Source: Streptomyces sp. Tu 3180 (lineage in GTDB: Bacteria; Actinomycetota; Actinomycetes; Streptomycetales; Streptomycetaceae). From it: a stretch of DNA of 64,000 nucleotides. Of the stretch, positions 36,235-44,853 are shown in pieces (position 1 is the stretch's first letter; each line of letters opens with the position of its first letter). Under the pieces are notes generated by a model, which was not told where the DNA came from, did not search any database, and was given only the letters and a program-made list of their open reading frames with translations. The stretch lies in the NCBI RefSeq assembly GCF_009852415.1, contig NZ_WOXS01000002.1:186001-250000 (forward strand), in the 5' to 3' direction. The position numbers and the translations under genes are program-made.

Positions 36235-36723
36235 TCACCAAGGGGTGCGTCCTGAGGGTATGCCGCCAGGATCGTCCAGGAGGGCGATGCGGGCGGTGAC
36301 GCGCTTGCCGACCGGCTCGCGCTGCACCTCAGAACCCTGGGAGACGGCCATGACGATCTCCAGACCGTGCTGCCCGACCCGGCCGGCATCCGCGGCCCGG
36401 GCGATGGGCAGCACCGGCTCGGAGTCCCACATCACCACCTCCACCAGATCGCCGATGATGCGCAGGCCCAGCAGCAGCGGGCCGGGCGCGTACTTGCGGG
36501 CGTTGGTGACCAGCTCACCGACCACTAACTGGGTCACGTCCAGGGCGCGCCGGGAGACGGGCAGGCCGTGCTCGGCCTGCACCCGGGCAAGGAAGCCGGC
36601 GGCGCAGTGGCGGGCGTGGGCGATGTCCGCCCCGTCGCCGTCCAGTGCCACCGTGGTCTGTATCAGCCGCTCAAACGGCAGGGTCCCGTCCCCGCCCGCC
36701 GGTGCCGCATCCATCGTGTTCAT
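36235..36723 (-). CDS. RsbW-like anti-sigma factor / HATPase_c serine kinase
   Basis: 162 residues from ATG 36723 (GGCGAGG upstream). The HATPase fold is recognisable: N-box LDVTQLVVGELVTNARKYAP, then GDLVEVVMWDSEPVLPIARA (a degenerate G1 region), and the G2-type GRVGQHGLEIVMAV. Proteins of this kind bind ATP and phosphorylate STAS-domain antagonists or sequester sigma factors. A STAS gene is divergent at 36876. The classical DxGxG is weak, as in many Streptomyces single-domain members. A paralogue is truncated at 54573-54893. Confidence 0.85.
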   Translation of the reverse strand: MNTMDAAPAGGDGTLPFERLIQTTVALDGDGADIAHARHCAAGFLARVQAEHGLPVSRRALDVTQLVVGELVTNARKYAPGPLLLGLRIIGDLVEVVMWDSEPVLPIARAADAGRVGQHGLEIVMAVSQGSEVQREPVGKRVTARIALLDDPGGIPSGRTPW

Positions 36724-36875
36724 CCTCGCCGCCCCGTACAACCGGCCTGTCGTTTACCCGCGCGTCCACTGGACACGCCGTGCGTTCCCGTGCCGGTTTC
36801 ATCACACCAAACACGTCACCCGTGCCCGCGGGGCGACACCCGCGGTGAGGCCTTCGGTATGGAAGTATCACCGGT

Positions 36876-37262
36876 ATGGCTGAAACATCCCGGCTGAAAC
36901 CCGCACAAGCCGAGCAGACGCATCAGCCTGGCGGGTTGTCCGTCACGGCCACCGCCACGGACGGCATCCGGGTGCTGACCGCAGTCGGGGAGATCGACCA
37001 CCACACTGGCCAGTCGCTCCAGCAGGCCCTGGATGTCACCGGCACCACTCGGCCCCGCATCGTGATCGACCTGCGCCAGGTCACCTTCCTCGACTCCAGC
37101 GGCATCAACCTCCTCATCACCGCCCACCAGCACACCACCCAAGCCGGCGGCCGGCTCCGCCTCGCCGGCCCCACGCCCCCCGTGCAACGCGTCCTACAGC
37201 TCGTCGGCGTCGACCAGCTCATCGACTGCCGTGAAACCCTCCACCACGCCCTCACCCCCTGA
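36876..37262 (+). CDS. STAS-domain anti-sigma factor antagonist (RsbV-like)
   Basis: 128 residues. The STAS core is GIRVLTAVGEIDHHTGQSLQ with PRIVIDLRQVTFLDSSGINL and a C-terminal GGRLRLAGPTPPVQRVLQLV. The serine in LDSSGIN is the usual phosphorylation site of such antagonists. It is divergent from the RsbW-like kinase, with about 150 bp between them, forming a partner-switch pair. No sigma factor gene is adjacent, so the target may be elsewhere. Confidence 0.9.
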   Translation: MAETSRLKPAQAEQTHQPGGLSVTATATDGIRVLTAVGEIDHHTGQSLQQALDVTGTTRPRIVIDLRQVTFLDSSGINLLITAHQHTTQAGGRLRLAGPTPPVQRVLQLVGVDQLIDCRETLHHALTP

Positions 37263-37497
37263 CCGCTCACGGCCACAGCCGGGCACAGGCACGAGCCGCC
37301 GGACACCAGTGTCTGCCCGCCGTCGGTGGCAGCCGGCGCTTTGAGGGTCACTGCGAGCGCTGCCGCTCTCGCCCTCGCGCAGCTGGCTCCGCCAGCGTTT
37401 CGGCGGGTGACCTCTTGCCGGTGTGGTCGTTGAGCAACGCGGCACACTCACGCGCCATCCGCCTTCTTCTCTCCCTCCTGCGGGCACCGCGAGAGGC

Positions 37498-37530
37498 GAG
37501 GGCCCGGGCAGTTGTCGGTCCCGGGCCCTC
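37498..37530 (+). terminator. Perfect 11-bp hairpin terminator
   Basis: GAGGGCCCGGG (37498-37508) pairs perfectly with CCCGGGCCCTC (37520-37530) and is followed by ACCTCTT. It lies 236 bases after the STAS gene and probably ends that transcript. It could also act on the minus strand. Confidence 0.65.
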
Positions 37531-37605
37531 ACCTCTTGTACGGCGCTCTCCTCCCGCCCGGCACGTGTCCGCCCCGGTACGATCGGTGTCCGCTTCGGTG
37601 CACGT

Positions 37606-37708
37606 CCGCCGCCGGCTCTGAGCGGTATGTGCCCCGTAGCCCCGCGCATCCTGATGCTCCGGCCCACATCCGGCGTGGGAGCCTGCGGACCGGCCGCATG
37701 CGGCGGAA
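37606..37708. repeat. Structured repeat element, copy B
   Basis: Homologous to 34433-34537. The stem pairs 37611-37615 and 37627-37631 with 37665-37674 around an 11-base bulge. Palindrome GCCGCATGCGGC lies at 37693-37704. It ends 22 bases before the stop codon of the next minus-strand gene. Confidence 0.6.
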
Positions 37709-37730
37709 ACATCGAGTGGATGTTTCTGAG

Positions 37731-38075
37731 CTACCGTTCGTTCTGGTTCTCAAAACGTAGGGAGATGGAACGCAGAACGTCTACTGTGGACACGTCGTTG
37801 CGGCTTTCGTCGTGGACTTCGGCCAAGCGCACGAAGGCCAAGGCGAATGCGGAGGCAAGCTGCGCGATGAACGGCTCGAGTTCTCGGCTGACCAGGACCG
37901 AGACTTCCTGCACCGTCGCGTCAGCGGGGACTTCGATGCGCGGCAGCATCTCCTCGAGCATCGCCGCGATGGTCTCGCCGCCCTGGATGTCGCTGTTGGG
38001 GTTTTCGCGAACCTGCCGACGCATCTCAAGCGCCTCTGTAAGGATGCCGACGACCCGCTGAATAGTTTCAGGCAT
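37731..38075 (-). CDS. Hypothetical helical protein
   Basis: 114 residues from ATG 38075. The sequence is amphipathic and helical throughout: MPETIQRVVGILTEALEMRR, GGETIAAMLEEMLPRIEVPA, VQEVSVLVSRELEPFIAQLA, SAFALAFVRLAEVHDESRND. There is no signal peptide or transmembrane segment. Codon usage is less extreme than neighbours, with lower third-position GC, which may mean a foreign source. Family not recognised. The structured repeat copy B lies directly downstream of it. Confidence 0.6.
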   Translation of the reverse strand: MPETIQRVVGILTEALEMRRQVRENPNSDIQGGETIAAMLEEMLPRIEVPADATVQEVSVLVSRELEPFIAQLASAFALAFVRLAEVHDESRNDVSTVDVLRSISLRFENQNER

Positions 38076-38116
38076 GGCCCAGCCGCCTTTCAGATCGTAA
38101 ATTTTGTCTCACCGCG

Positions 38117-38398
38117 CTAGGGCTGCGGATTCTTGGCCGCGGTAGCGCCCATCCCCTGCCGGCGCCGCACACGTACGCTGTTCGCCCCGAGCGGGCCTGC
38201 GCCGCCTACCAGCCAGGCGCCGACGGCTGCGGCGCTTAGCCCTTCGGCGACAGCACCGCAGTTCGGGGCGGTGTGTGGCACTACCTGGCCCCCAGCGGAC
38301 ATGACTGGCCCGGGGTCCTGGCGGCTGTGCATCCCGAGCGAGAAGGAGCCGACGCTGCCCGTCGCGCTCTTCCCGTTCTGCTCCGGCACGCCCATCAT
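38117..38398 (-). CDS. Hypothetical small protein with one hydrophobic segment
   Basis: 93 residues from ATG 38398, preceded by GGAAGGGGG; a second ATG follows immediately. The N-terminal half is Ser/Gly-rich (SATGSVGSFSLGMHS). A hydrophobic stretch, VAEGLSAAAVGAWLVGGAGP, precedes a basic tail (VRVRRRQG). It could be a small membrane protein or spurious. No family match. Confidence 0.35.
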   Translation of the reverse strand: MMGVPEQNGKSATGSVGSFSLGMHSRQDPGPVMSAGGQVVPHTAPNCGAVAEGLSAAAVGAWLVGGAGPLGANSVRVRRRQGMGATAAKNPQP

Positions 38399-38880
38399 CG
38401 TCCCCCTTCCGCACGGGCGCTTCACCGGTCGCGTACCCGCCCCGAACAAGCCGATTCATTACGGAAAGTTGCTTATTTCCCACCCATCTGTCGCTGCACA
38501 GGATCCGCCACGAGCCGGCAGGTTTGTTCAGCCGACAACCACCTGCGCCCTCGTCGCTGACAACCATGCAGGGACGCATGTCGCGCGCACGCGCGCCCGC
38601 CCAGAGTGTCATTGCCGATCGAAATGCGGGATGGACGCACACCCGCCGGAAGGCCTTGCGGGGCCGGAGATCAATCCCCACGGGCCGCCAGGGAGACGTA
38701 CTGGCGACCGACCCATGCGCAGCAAGAGGCACCACCGACCCGGGCCGGGCGAACAGTTGAAGAGAAAATCTACAAAAGGTGCATCTCTGATCAATATACT
38801 CATTGCTTGACATACTGGACCTGCATGGGAGTCCTCAGCGACTGCTGAGACATCGGGGGCAAGAACCGAAAGGAGACATC
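38399..38880. other. Intergenic, AT-richer promoter region
   Basis: No gene is convincing. Bases 38755-38825 are unusually AT-rich for this window and contain TTGACA at 38814-38819. They probably hold the promoter of the secreted protein at 38881. Confidence 0.4.
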
Positions 38881-39150
38881 ATGCGCAGAATCGCCAGCAC
38901 GGCACTTGTCACCCTTCTGCTCGCTCTCGCACCGACAGGCACAGCGTTCAGCGTCGCCGACCAGGCAGCCCCGCCAGCCGCCAGCGTGACGGTTCAGGCC
39001 CAGGACAACGATGAGGACGACGACAACGCTGGCCTGTGGGGCCTCCTCGGCCTCGTCGGCCTGGCCGGCCTGATTCCATGGCGCAAGAACCGCGGCGATC
39101 GCAACCGCCAGGACTACCGAGGACCAAACACCCGTTCCACCGGCATGTGA
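38881..39150 (+). CDS. WGxxGxxG-family small secreted or membrane protein
   Basis: 89 residues from ATG 38881 with AAGGAG 6 bases upstream. A signal peptide (ASTALVTLLLALAPTGTAFS) precedes an acidic spacer (DNDEDDDN). The C-terminal tail has LWGLLGLVGLAGLIPWRKN, i.e. tryptophan-glycine repeats ending in a basic cluster, as in WGxxGxxG proteins of actinobacteria. The tail probably anchors it in the membrane. Function unknown. It is monocistronic behind an AT-rich promoter region. Confidence 0.75.
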   Translation: MRRIASTALVTLLLALAPTGTAFSVADQAAPPAASVTVQAQDNDEDDDNAGLWGLLGLVGLAGLIPWRKNRGDRNRQDYRGPNTRSTGM

Positions 39151-39371
39151 TGCGGACGGGCACCATGACGGCCAGGTCGGGTGAGAGCTGGATCAGTCCG
39201 CATCAGGGCGTACCAGCCCGCATCACCTACCGCGTCACGGTCTTCGGATCACTGGTCTCCGCACGGATCCAGATCGATCGCCCAGGGTCACCCAGTGGAT
39301 TGATCTACCGAGTCCTGAGCTGTGATCAGGTCTTGAGGCAACCCAGATGAGTTGAGCGTATGTCGAGCTAG

Positions 39372-40235
39372 TACTCCAGCAGCGGATCGTGTCCTGAGCT
39401 GCGTTTTCGGTAGTGGCAGCGGCGGGCGACGGCTTGGCGGTGTCTTCTTCCAGGCCGACCACTTCAGTGCGTGGGTGACGGGGTCACGGTCGGCTTGTGG
39501 GCGGGGCAGGAGAGCGTCCAGGAGCCGCCGGATCTCTGCCACGGTGAGCGGGACGAGGGCTGATCCGTTTCTGCAGCCCCCTTTGCGGCCTCGCCGCCGG
39601 CCTGGGCGGCGAGCGCAGTCAGGACCGCGTGGGCGAGCATGGCCGGGGTGATGTGCCGATACCAGCCGGGATAACGGCGGACCTCGTACTGGTCGAGGCC
39701 GCACTCGTTCTTCGCGGCCTGGAAGCACTCCTCGATCGCCCAGCGGGAGCCGGCGATGCGGGCCAGCTCGGCGATCTCGACACCGACAGGAGCGTAGACA
39801 AGGTAGTAGGCGAGTTCGCCGGGGTCGGACAGGCTGCGGCGAGCCATGACCCAGCGGTGATGGGTTGGCGGATCGGGGTCGAAAATGATGTTGGCGGGCA
39901 GCTCGGCTGCGGCCCAGTCGTAGACACGCGGGCCCTTGGCGCCGTTGCCGCAGGAGAGCCGCTGCCAGGCGTCACCGGGTGCCTCGTCGATGAGCTGGTC
40001 GATGCGCCAGATGCCGGCCAGGGACTTGGTCTGCTGCGACTTGGGTACCGCCACCACATAGCCGATGTCGAGTTGCTCGAGCGGGCGGCGGAAGTGCCAG
40101 TCCTGCCCGTAGGCCTCGTCCGCGGTGACCCAGGCGGCGGGCAGGCCGGCGGCCAGGCAGCGTCGGACGATGTCCCGGGCCGGCTCTCCCCTGGTCGCAA
40201 AGCCCCGCTCGTCGGGGATCTTCGCCGCCCGATGC
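39372..40235 (-). pseudogene. IS701-family transposase, C-terminal part fused to an IS5 fragment
   Basis: The element end at 39372 is intact and preceded by CTAG. The frame includes RGFATRGEPARDIVRRCLAA, WVTADEAYGQDWHFRRPLEQ and GSRWAIEECFQAAKNECGLD, so the last two catalytic blocks are present. The N-terminal third is missing. At about 40235 it joins the N-terminal part of an unrelated IS5 transposase. Near 39580 the conserved tail LVPLTVAEIRRLL lies in another frame. Confidence 0.8.
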
Positions 40236-40676
40236 CCTCGGCCCGGGCGTAGGCGAACACATCCGCCAGGGTCCGAAGCCGCAGGCCAGGACGGTCAGGG
40301 ACCGCGCATCCGCGTTCGGCCAGGAGCCCACGTATCTCTCCGATCGCGCGGGTAACGGTGGAACGGTCGACACCAGACAACAGGGCCAGGACGGAGTGCG
40401 GGAGATCGTGCCGCAGGTGGACCAGCGTGACGACCAGCCGGTCGACGAACACCAGCCGATGCCGGGCACCGGCACCCGCCTCACGTTTCCTGGCCCCGCC
40501 GCGAGCCCCGTGACGACGACCCTCGGCCATGGCCTGCCACGGTTCGGCCAACTCCTCTGCCAAGCAAGCCAGATGCTGCCGGGAGACACCGGTGAACAGC
40601 TGATGCGCGAGGACATCCCGGCCGACCATGATCATCACGGACTGGATCATCCCACCCTCGCGCGATCACCCTTCAA
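40236..40676 (-). pseudogene. IS5-family transposase, N-terminal part
   Basis: ATG 40650 starts MIQSVMIMVGRDVLAHQLFT. HRLVFVDRLVVTLVHLRHDL and LSGVDRSTVTRAIGEIRGLL follow, typical of one IS5 subgroup. It ends at ARAEGI, where IS701 sequence begins. The catalytic core is lost. Confidence 0.8.
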
Positions 40677-40914
40677 CCGCAATCACGCACCAGCTCGTTG
40701 CTGCTCGTTGCGAAATGGGGTCGCGGTGCCGACTGGTGATCTGCGGCGGTCCGAGAGGGAGGCCAGACAGCCGGGAGCGTCTGGTCGGTGTTCGTTCTCC
40801 GGCTCACGCAACCTGCGCAAGCGCTGGGCAGCCTGAGCGGTACGGCGATCCGCTGGTCCGCGGCACTGCCGTCCGCTCCGGCCGCGGGCATGCCGGAGCC
40901 GACGGCGCCCGCGC

Positions 40915-41979
40915 TCAGGCGGGGACGGCTTTGGCCAGGCTCACCACGCCGTCGTCCGGCGCGTCGGGAAGCGGTACGTATCCCTGCCCCTGGTAGAGGG
41001 TGAGGTTGCGGTGGCTGGCGGCGCCGGTGGACAGGACGATACGCCGGCAGCCCTCCCCGGCCGCCTCGGCCTGGCGCAGCAGCCACCGCCCCACGCCGAG
41101 TCCCCGCAGGTCGGGGGCGACGGCGAGGCGTCCGACATGCAGGTCGGCGCCGTTGCGACGCGTGCGGACCATCCCGAGCAGCCGCCCGTCCCGCCACAGT
41201 CCCGTCGTGTGCCAGTCGGCCAGCCAGGCGCGTACGTCGTCCGGCGACTCGTGGAGCGCCGGGATGGCCAGGGTGTCGTTGGCCAGTGCCTCCTCCGTCC
41301 AGCAGCAGCGCTGCAGCACCGTCACCTCGGCGGCGTCGTCCGGGCCGAGACGCCGTGCGTACGAGCCGGGGAGCGGGCCCGCCACGGCGTCCGCGTGTGC
41401 GCGCTCGCGCAGCGGGGCCAGGGCCCGTGCGGCCCGTACCAGTTCCGCCAGCAGTCCTTCGGCCGCGTCGGCGTGGCGTGCCGCGGGGGCGAAACGGTCC
41501 TCCCGCATCGCGTCCGCGATCCGTATCGCGACGGTCGCCCCCAGGGGGACCAGGCGCAGGGTGGTCACCACCTGTTTGGCGTGCTGGACCGCGCGGGTGC
41601 CGGCCGAGGTGTGGCCGTAACTGACGAAGCCGACCGGCTTCCAGGCCCATTCCGGGCCCAGGTAGTCGAGCGCGTTCTTCAACGTGGCCGGCATGCCGTA
41701 GTTGTACTCCGGCGTCACGAAGACGAAGCCGTCCGCCCCGTCGACGATCCGGCTCCACCGGCGGGTGTGCTCGTGGTGGTGGACGCCGGTCGACGGGTGC
41801 TCCTCCTCGTCCAGGAAGGGCAGGTGCAGATCGCCGATGGCCAGGGGCACGAGGTCCGCGTCGAGCGCTTCGGCACCCGGTGCGAGCGTCTCGGTCAGCC
41901 ATCCGCCGACGGCGGGGCCGAGCGCGCCGGGGCGGGTGCTGCAGACCAGGACGAGGATGCGGAGCCGTTTCGTTGTCAT
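40915..41979 (-). CDS. Fusion: NAD(P)H-dependent FMN reductase plus GNAT acetyltransferase
   Basis: 354 residues. Residues 1-195 form a flavodoxin-like FMN_red domain: LRILVLVCSTRPGALGPAVG (phosphate loop), VFVTPEYNYGMPATLKNALD (flavin-binding and dimer motif) and WAWKPVGFVSYGHTSAG. Residues about 205-354 are a GNAT domain: acetyl-CoA loop VAPDLRGLGVGRWLLRQAEA (R/QxxGxG/A type) and the C-terminal NLTLYQGQGYVPL. The first domain should reduce flavin, quinone or azo compounds. The second should acetylate an amine. A divergent MarR gene starts 30 bp away and probably controls it. Confidence 0.88.
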   Translation of the reverse strand: MTTKRLRILVLVCSTRPGALGPAVGGWLTETLAPGAEALDADLVPLAIGDLHLPFLDEEEHPSTGVHHHEHTRRWSRIVDGADGFVFVTPEYNYGMPATLKNALDYLGPEWAWKPVGFVSYGHTSAGTRAVQHAKQVVTTLRLVPLGATVAIRIADAMREDRFAPAARHADAAEGLLAELVRAARALAPLRERAHADAVAGPLPGSYARRLGPDDAAEVTVLQRCCWTEEALANDTLAIPALHESPDDVRAWLADWHTTGLWRDGRLLGMVRTRRNGADLHVGRLAVAPDLRGLGVGRWLLRQAEAAGEGCRRIVLSTGAASHRNLTLYQGQGYVPLPDAPDDGVVSLAKAVPA

Positions 41980-42009
41980 GGAAACGAAGTTAGCCGGTAG
42001 ATTGATTAC

Positions 42010-42501
42010 ATGTCAACGAACAAGGCTGATTCCCCGGTCCGCTGGCTCACGGCCGACGAGGAGCGGGCCTGGCGGGCGTACCGTCGCATGGTGATCGCGG
42101 TGCAGACGCGCACCGTGCAGGACCTCGCCGCACACGGGCTGTCCGAGCCTGACTACGAGGTGCTCAGCACCTTGTCCGAACGCACCGACGGCACCAGTAC
42201 GCTACGCGAGCAGGCCGCCAAGATGGGGTGGTCGCGCAGCCGCCTGTCCCGACACGCCACCCGCATGGAGGCGCGCGACCTCATCCGGCGCGCACCGGAC
42301 CCCGCCGACGGAAGGGGCTGCCTCCTAGTCCTCACCGAGACGGGGTGGGACACGCTCCGGGAAGCAGCCCCGACCCACCTCGCCTCCGTACGACGGCACT
42401 TTGTCGACCGGCTCGACCCCGGTGAACTCGCGGCACTCGGCCGCATCGCAGAGAAGATCGCCGATGGCCCCCAAGATCGGTCTTCAAAGATCACCAGATG
42501 A
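42010..42501 (+). CDS. MarR-family transcriptional regulator
   Basis: 163 residues. The winged helix is intact: LSEPDYEVLSTLSERTDGTS, TLREQAAKMGWSRSRLSRHA, and the wing DPADGRGCLLVLTETG. It is divergent from the reductase-acetyltransferase fusion with only 30 bp between them. That short gap contains TTGATTACATGTCAA, an imperfect inverted repeat overlapping the start codon, which is a likely operator. The 3' end runs 4 bp into the IS5 fragment that follows, so its last residues may have been altered by that insertion. Confidence 0.88.
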   Translation: MSTNKADSPVRWLTADEERAWRAYRRMVIAVQTRTVQDLAAHGLSEPDYEVLSTLSERTDGTSTLREQAAKMGWSRSRLSRHATRMEARDLIRRAPDPADGRGCLLVLTETGWDTLREAAPTHLASVRRHFVDRLDPGELAALGRIAEKIADGPQDRSSKITR

Positions 42502-43035
42502 TGGATCATGGTGTCGTGGTACGTCGCCATGAACTCACCGATCAGGAGTGGGAGTTGCTCGCTCCGCTGATACCGCGGGCCGCGACGGGCCGGCCGCGGG
42601 TGTCAGACCGGCAGGTCATCAACGGGATGGTCTACAAGATCCGCACCGGGATCTCCTGGCGTGACCTGCCGGAACGCTACGGACCGTGGCAGACGGTCTC
42701 ACCCGCTTCAGCCGCTACGCCCTGGACGGCGTGTTCACCCGGGCCCTGCAGCAGATCCAGGCCCGGGCCGACTCGGCCGGGGACATCGACTGGCTGGTGC
42801 AGATCGACTCCACCATCGTCCGCGCCCACCGGCACGCCACCGCCACCGGCCGAAAAGGGGGATCCGCCGGCCGGACGAACCGGACGATCACACCCTCGGC
42901 CGATCCCGGGGCGGACTGACCACGAAGGCCCATCCCGCCTGCGAGGGCAAGGGCCGCCCTCCGGCCCTCCTCGTCACACCGGGCCGGCGCCGCGACAGCA
43001 CCTGCGCACGCATCCTGCTCGAACGTATCCGCGTT
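42498..43035 (+). pseudogene. IS5-family transposase fragment, cut off by IS701
   Basis: HELTDQEWELLAPLIPRAAT starts the N-terminal domain, followed by RTGISWRDLPERYGPWQTV. Frame changes near 42700 and 42890 separate DGVFTRALQQIQARADSAGD with WLVQIDSTIVRAH from GRSRGGLTTKAHPACEGKGR. It ends at LLERIRVPG where IS701 sequence begins in the opposite orientation. Confidence 0.8.
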
Positions 43036-44133
43036 CCCGGGGTAGCGGCGGACCCGGTAGTCGTCCAGGCCGCACTCCTGCTTGGCGGTCTGGAGGCATT
43101 CCTCGACCGCCCAGCGGCTGCCGGCGATGCGGATCAGCTGATCCAGGGTCGTGTCGGCCGGGCAGTAGGCGATGTAGTGGGAGATCTCGTCCGGGCGGCT
43201 GACGCTGCGGCGGGCCAGCACCCAGTGCCAGCGGTCCTCACGGCGCCGGGGCCGCACTTCGACGCGGGCCCAGTCGAAGACCCGCCGGCCGTGCGCTCCC
43301 TGCCCGCAGGAACGGCGCTTCCACTTCTGCCGCGGCAGGCCAGGGAACAGGTCGTGGACGGGGTGGTCGAGTGCCCAGCGGGTGACGACGGTGTCGTGCC
43401 GGGTGGTGGCCATGACGCGGAAGACGTCCACCTGCTCGAGCTCGGAGCGCCGGCCCTTGGAGAAGCCGTAGGCGGCGTCCGCCCTCACCCAGCCGAACGG
43501 GACCTTCCCGGCGATGGCCCGGCGGACCATCGCCTTGGCCATCGCCACCTTCGTGGCGAAGGCGATGCTGTCGTCGATGCCCGCCCGACGGCAGCGGTCC
43601 CGGTCGTCCGTCCAGGAGGTGGGCAGATACAACCTGCGGTCGATCAGGGTGCGTCCGCGGCTGGTGGCGTAGGCGAGGAACACGCCGATCTGGCTGTTCT
43701 CGGTGCGCCCGGCGGTGCCGGAGTACTGCCGCTGGACGCCGGCCGACCGCACCCCCTTCTTCAGGAACCCGGTGTCATCGACGATCAGGACGGCATCCGG
43801 ATCTCCGAGGTGTTCCACGACCTAGTCGCGCACATCGTCCAGGACCTCGTCGGCGTCCCACGCGATCCGGTTCAACAGCCGCTGAATGCGGTCGGGACCC
43901 GCATGCCCGGCCTCTTCCGCAAGCGTCCAGCCGTTCTTCCGCTCCAGCGGCGCGATCAGCCCCCGCATGTACGCCAGAGCAGATTGCCGCGGCTCCTCAC
44001 GGTTGAACCGGTGCACGAACCGCTCATGCACCGCCTCGCGTTCACTCGCCCACGCCCTGACATCAGCAAGGTCCCCACCCATGACCACACCAACGACCGA
44101 ACTGGCCAACAGTCACGACAAACACCGTTGCAG
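43036..44133 (-). pseudogene. IS701-family element, 3'-truncated, with a nonsense codon
   Basis: The right end (GTTGCAGTACTAA) matches the end of the near-intact element at 62493-63890. The transposase starts at 44109 (MASSVVGVVMGGDLADVRAW). A TAG at about 43822 replaces the tyrosine seen at VRDYVVEHLG in the other copy. It then continues VLIVDDTGFLKKG to VRRYPG at about 43036 and stops at the IS5 junction. The last 100 codons are missing. Confidence 0.85.
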
Positions 44134-44221
44134 TACTAAGGGAACCGCTTCTGCGCGATGGGCGAAGGGCAGGTGAAAGCCCAAGTGTTCGAGCATCGTC
44201 CCTTGGACGAGAGGAGCCCCG

Positions 44222-44853
44222 ATGACCGTCGGACCAGGCGTCGGCATCGGCACCGCGCGTGCCGATGCGGAGAGCGACGCCTCAGTGATAGCGCGGTCCC
44301 GGGACGAGCCCGAGGCGTTCGCCGCGCTCTTCGACCGGCACGCCGACGCCGTGCACCGCTATGCGGCCCGCCGTCTCGGCGGCGAGGTCGCTGATGACCT
44401 TGTGGCGGAGACCTTCACCACCGCATTCCAGCAGCGGCATCGCTACGACCCGGCCCGCGGCGCGGGCGCCGACGCCCGGCCCTGGCTGTTTGGCATAGCG
44501 ACCAACTTGGTCGGCCGGCATCGGCGGGCTGAGGCCCGCCGGTTCAAGGCCATGGCCCGGGTCCCGGCCCTCGCCGACCACGACGAGCCGCTGGCCGACC
44601 GGGCTGCGGACCGAGTGGTGGCGCGGGCCGTACGCCGCGAGTTGGCGGCGGCGCTGGCCGCGCTGCCCGCTCGGCACCGGGACGTGCTGCTGCTGGTGGC
44701 CTGGGGGATCTCAGCTACGGGGAGGCGGCCCAGGCCCTCGGTATCCCCGTGGGCACGGTCAGATCACGGCTGCACCGGGCTCGCAGCAAGCTGCGCGAAG
44801 CATTGGGCGGATCCGACCCGACGGCACTGCGAGAGGTATCCGACCATGAATGA
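44222..44853 (+). pseudogene. ECF sigma factor (sigma-70 family), one-base frameshift before region 4
   Basis: About 210 residues when corrected. Region 2 is AFAALFDRHADAVHRYAARR with LVAETFTTAFQQRHRYDPAR and PWLFGIATNLVGRHRR. Near 44703-44707 a run of five G lacks one base. The region 4 helix-turn-helix ([33 protein letters not shown]) is therefore in another frame, ending TGA 44851-44853 inside the next gene. As read, the sigma factor fuses to the downstream protein and has no region 4. It may be a real switch or a sequence error. The partner gene strongly suggests the intact form is the natural one. Confidence 0.85.

Noticed and set aside
38117..38460. Chaplin-like hydrophobic protein
   Set aside because: The small protein has a C-terminal hydrophobic stretch, but no chaplin repeat and no paired cysteines.
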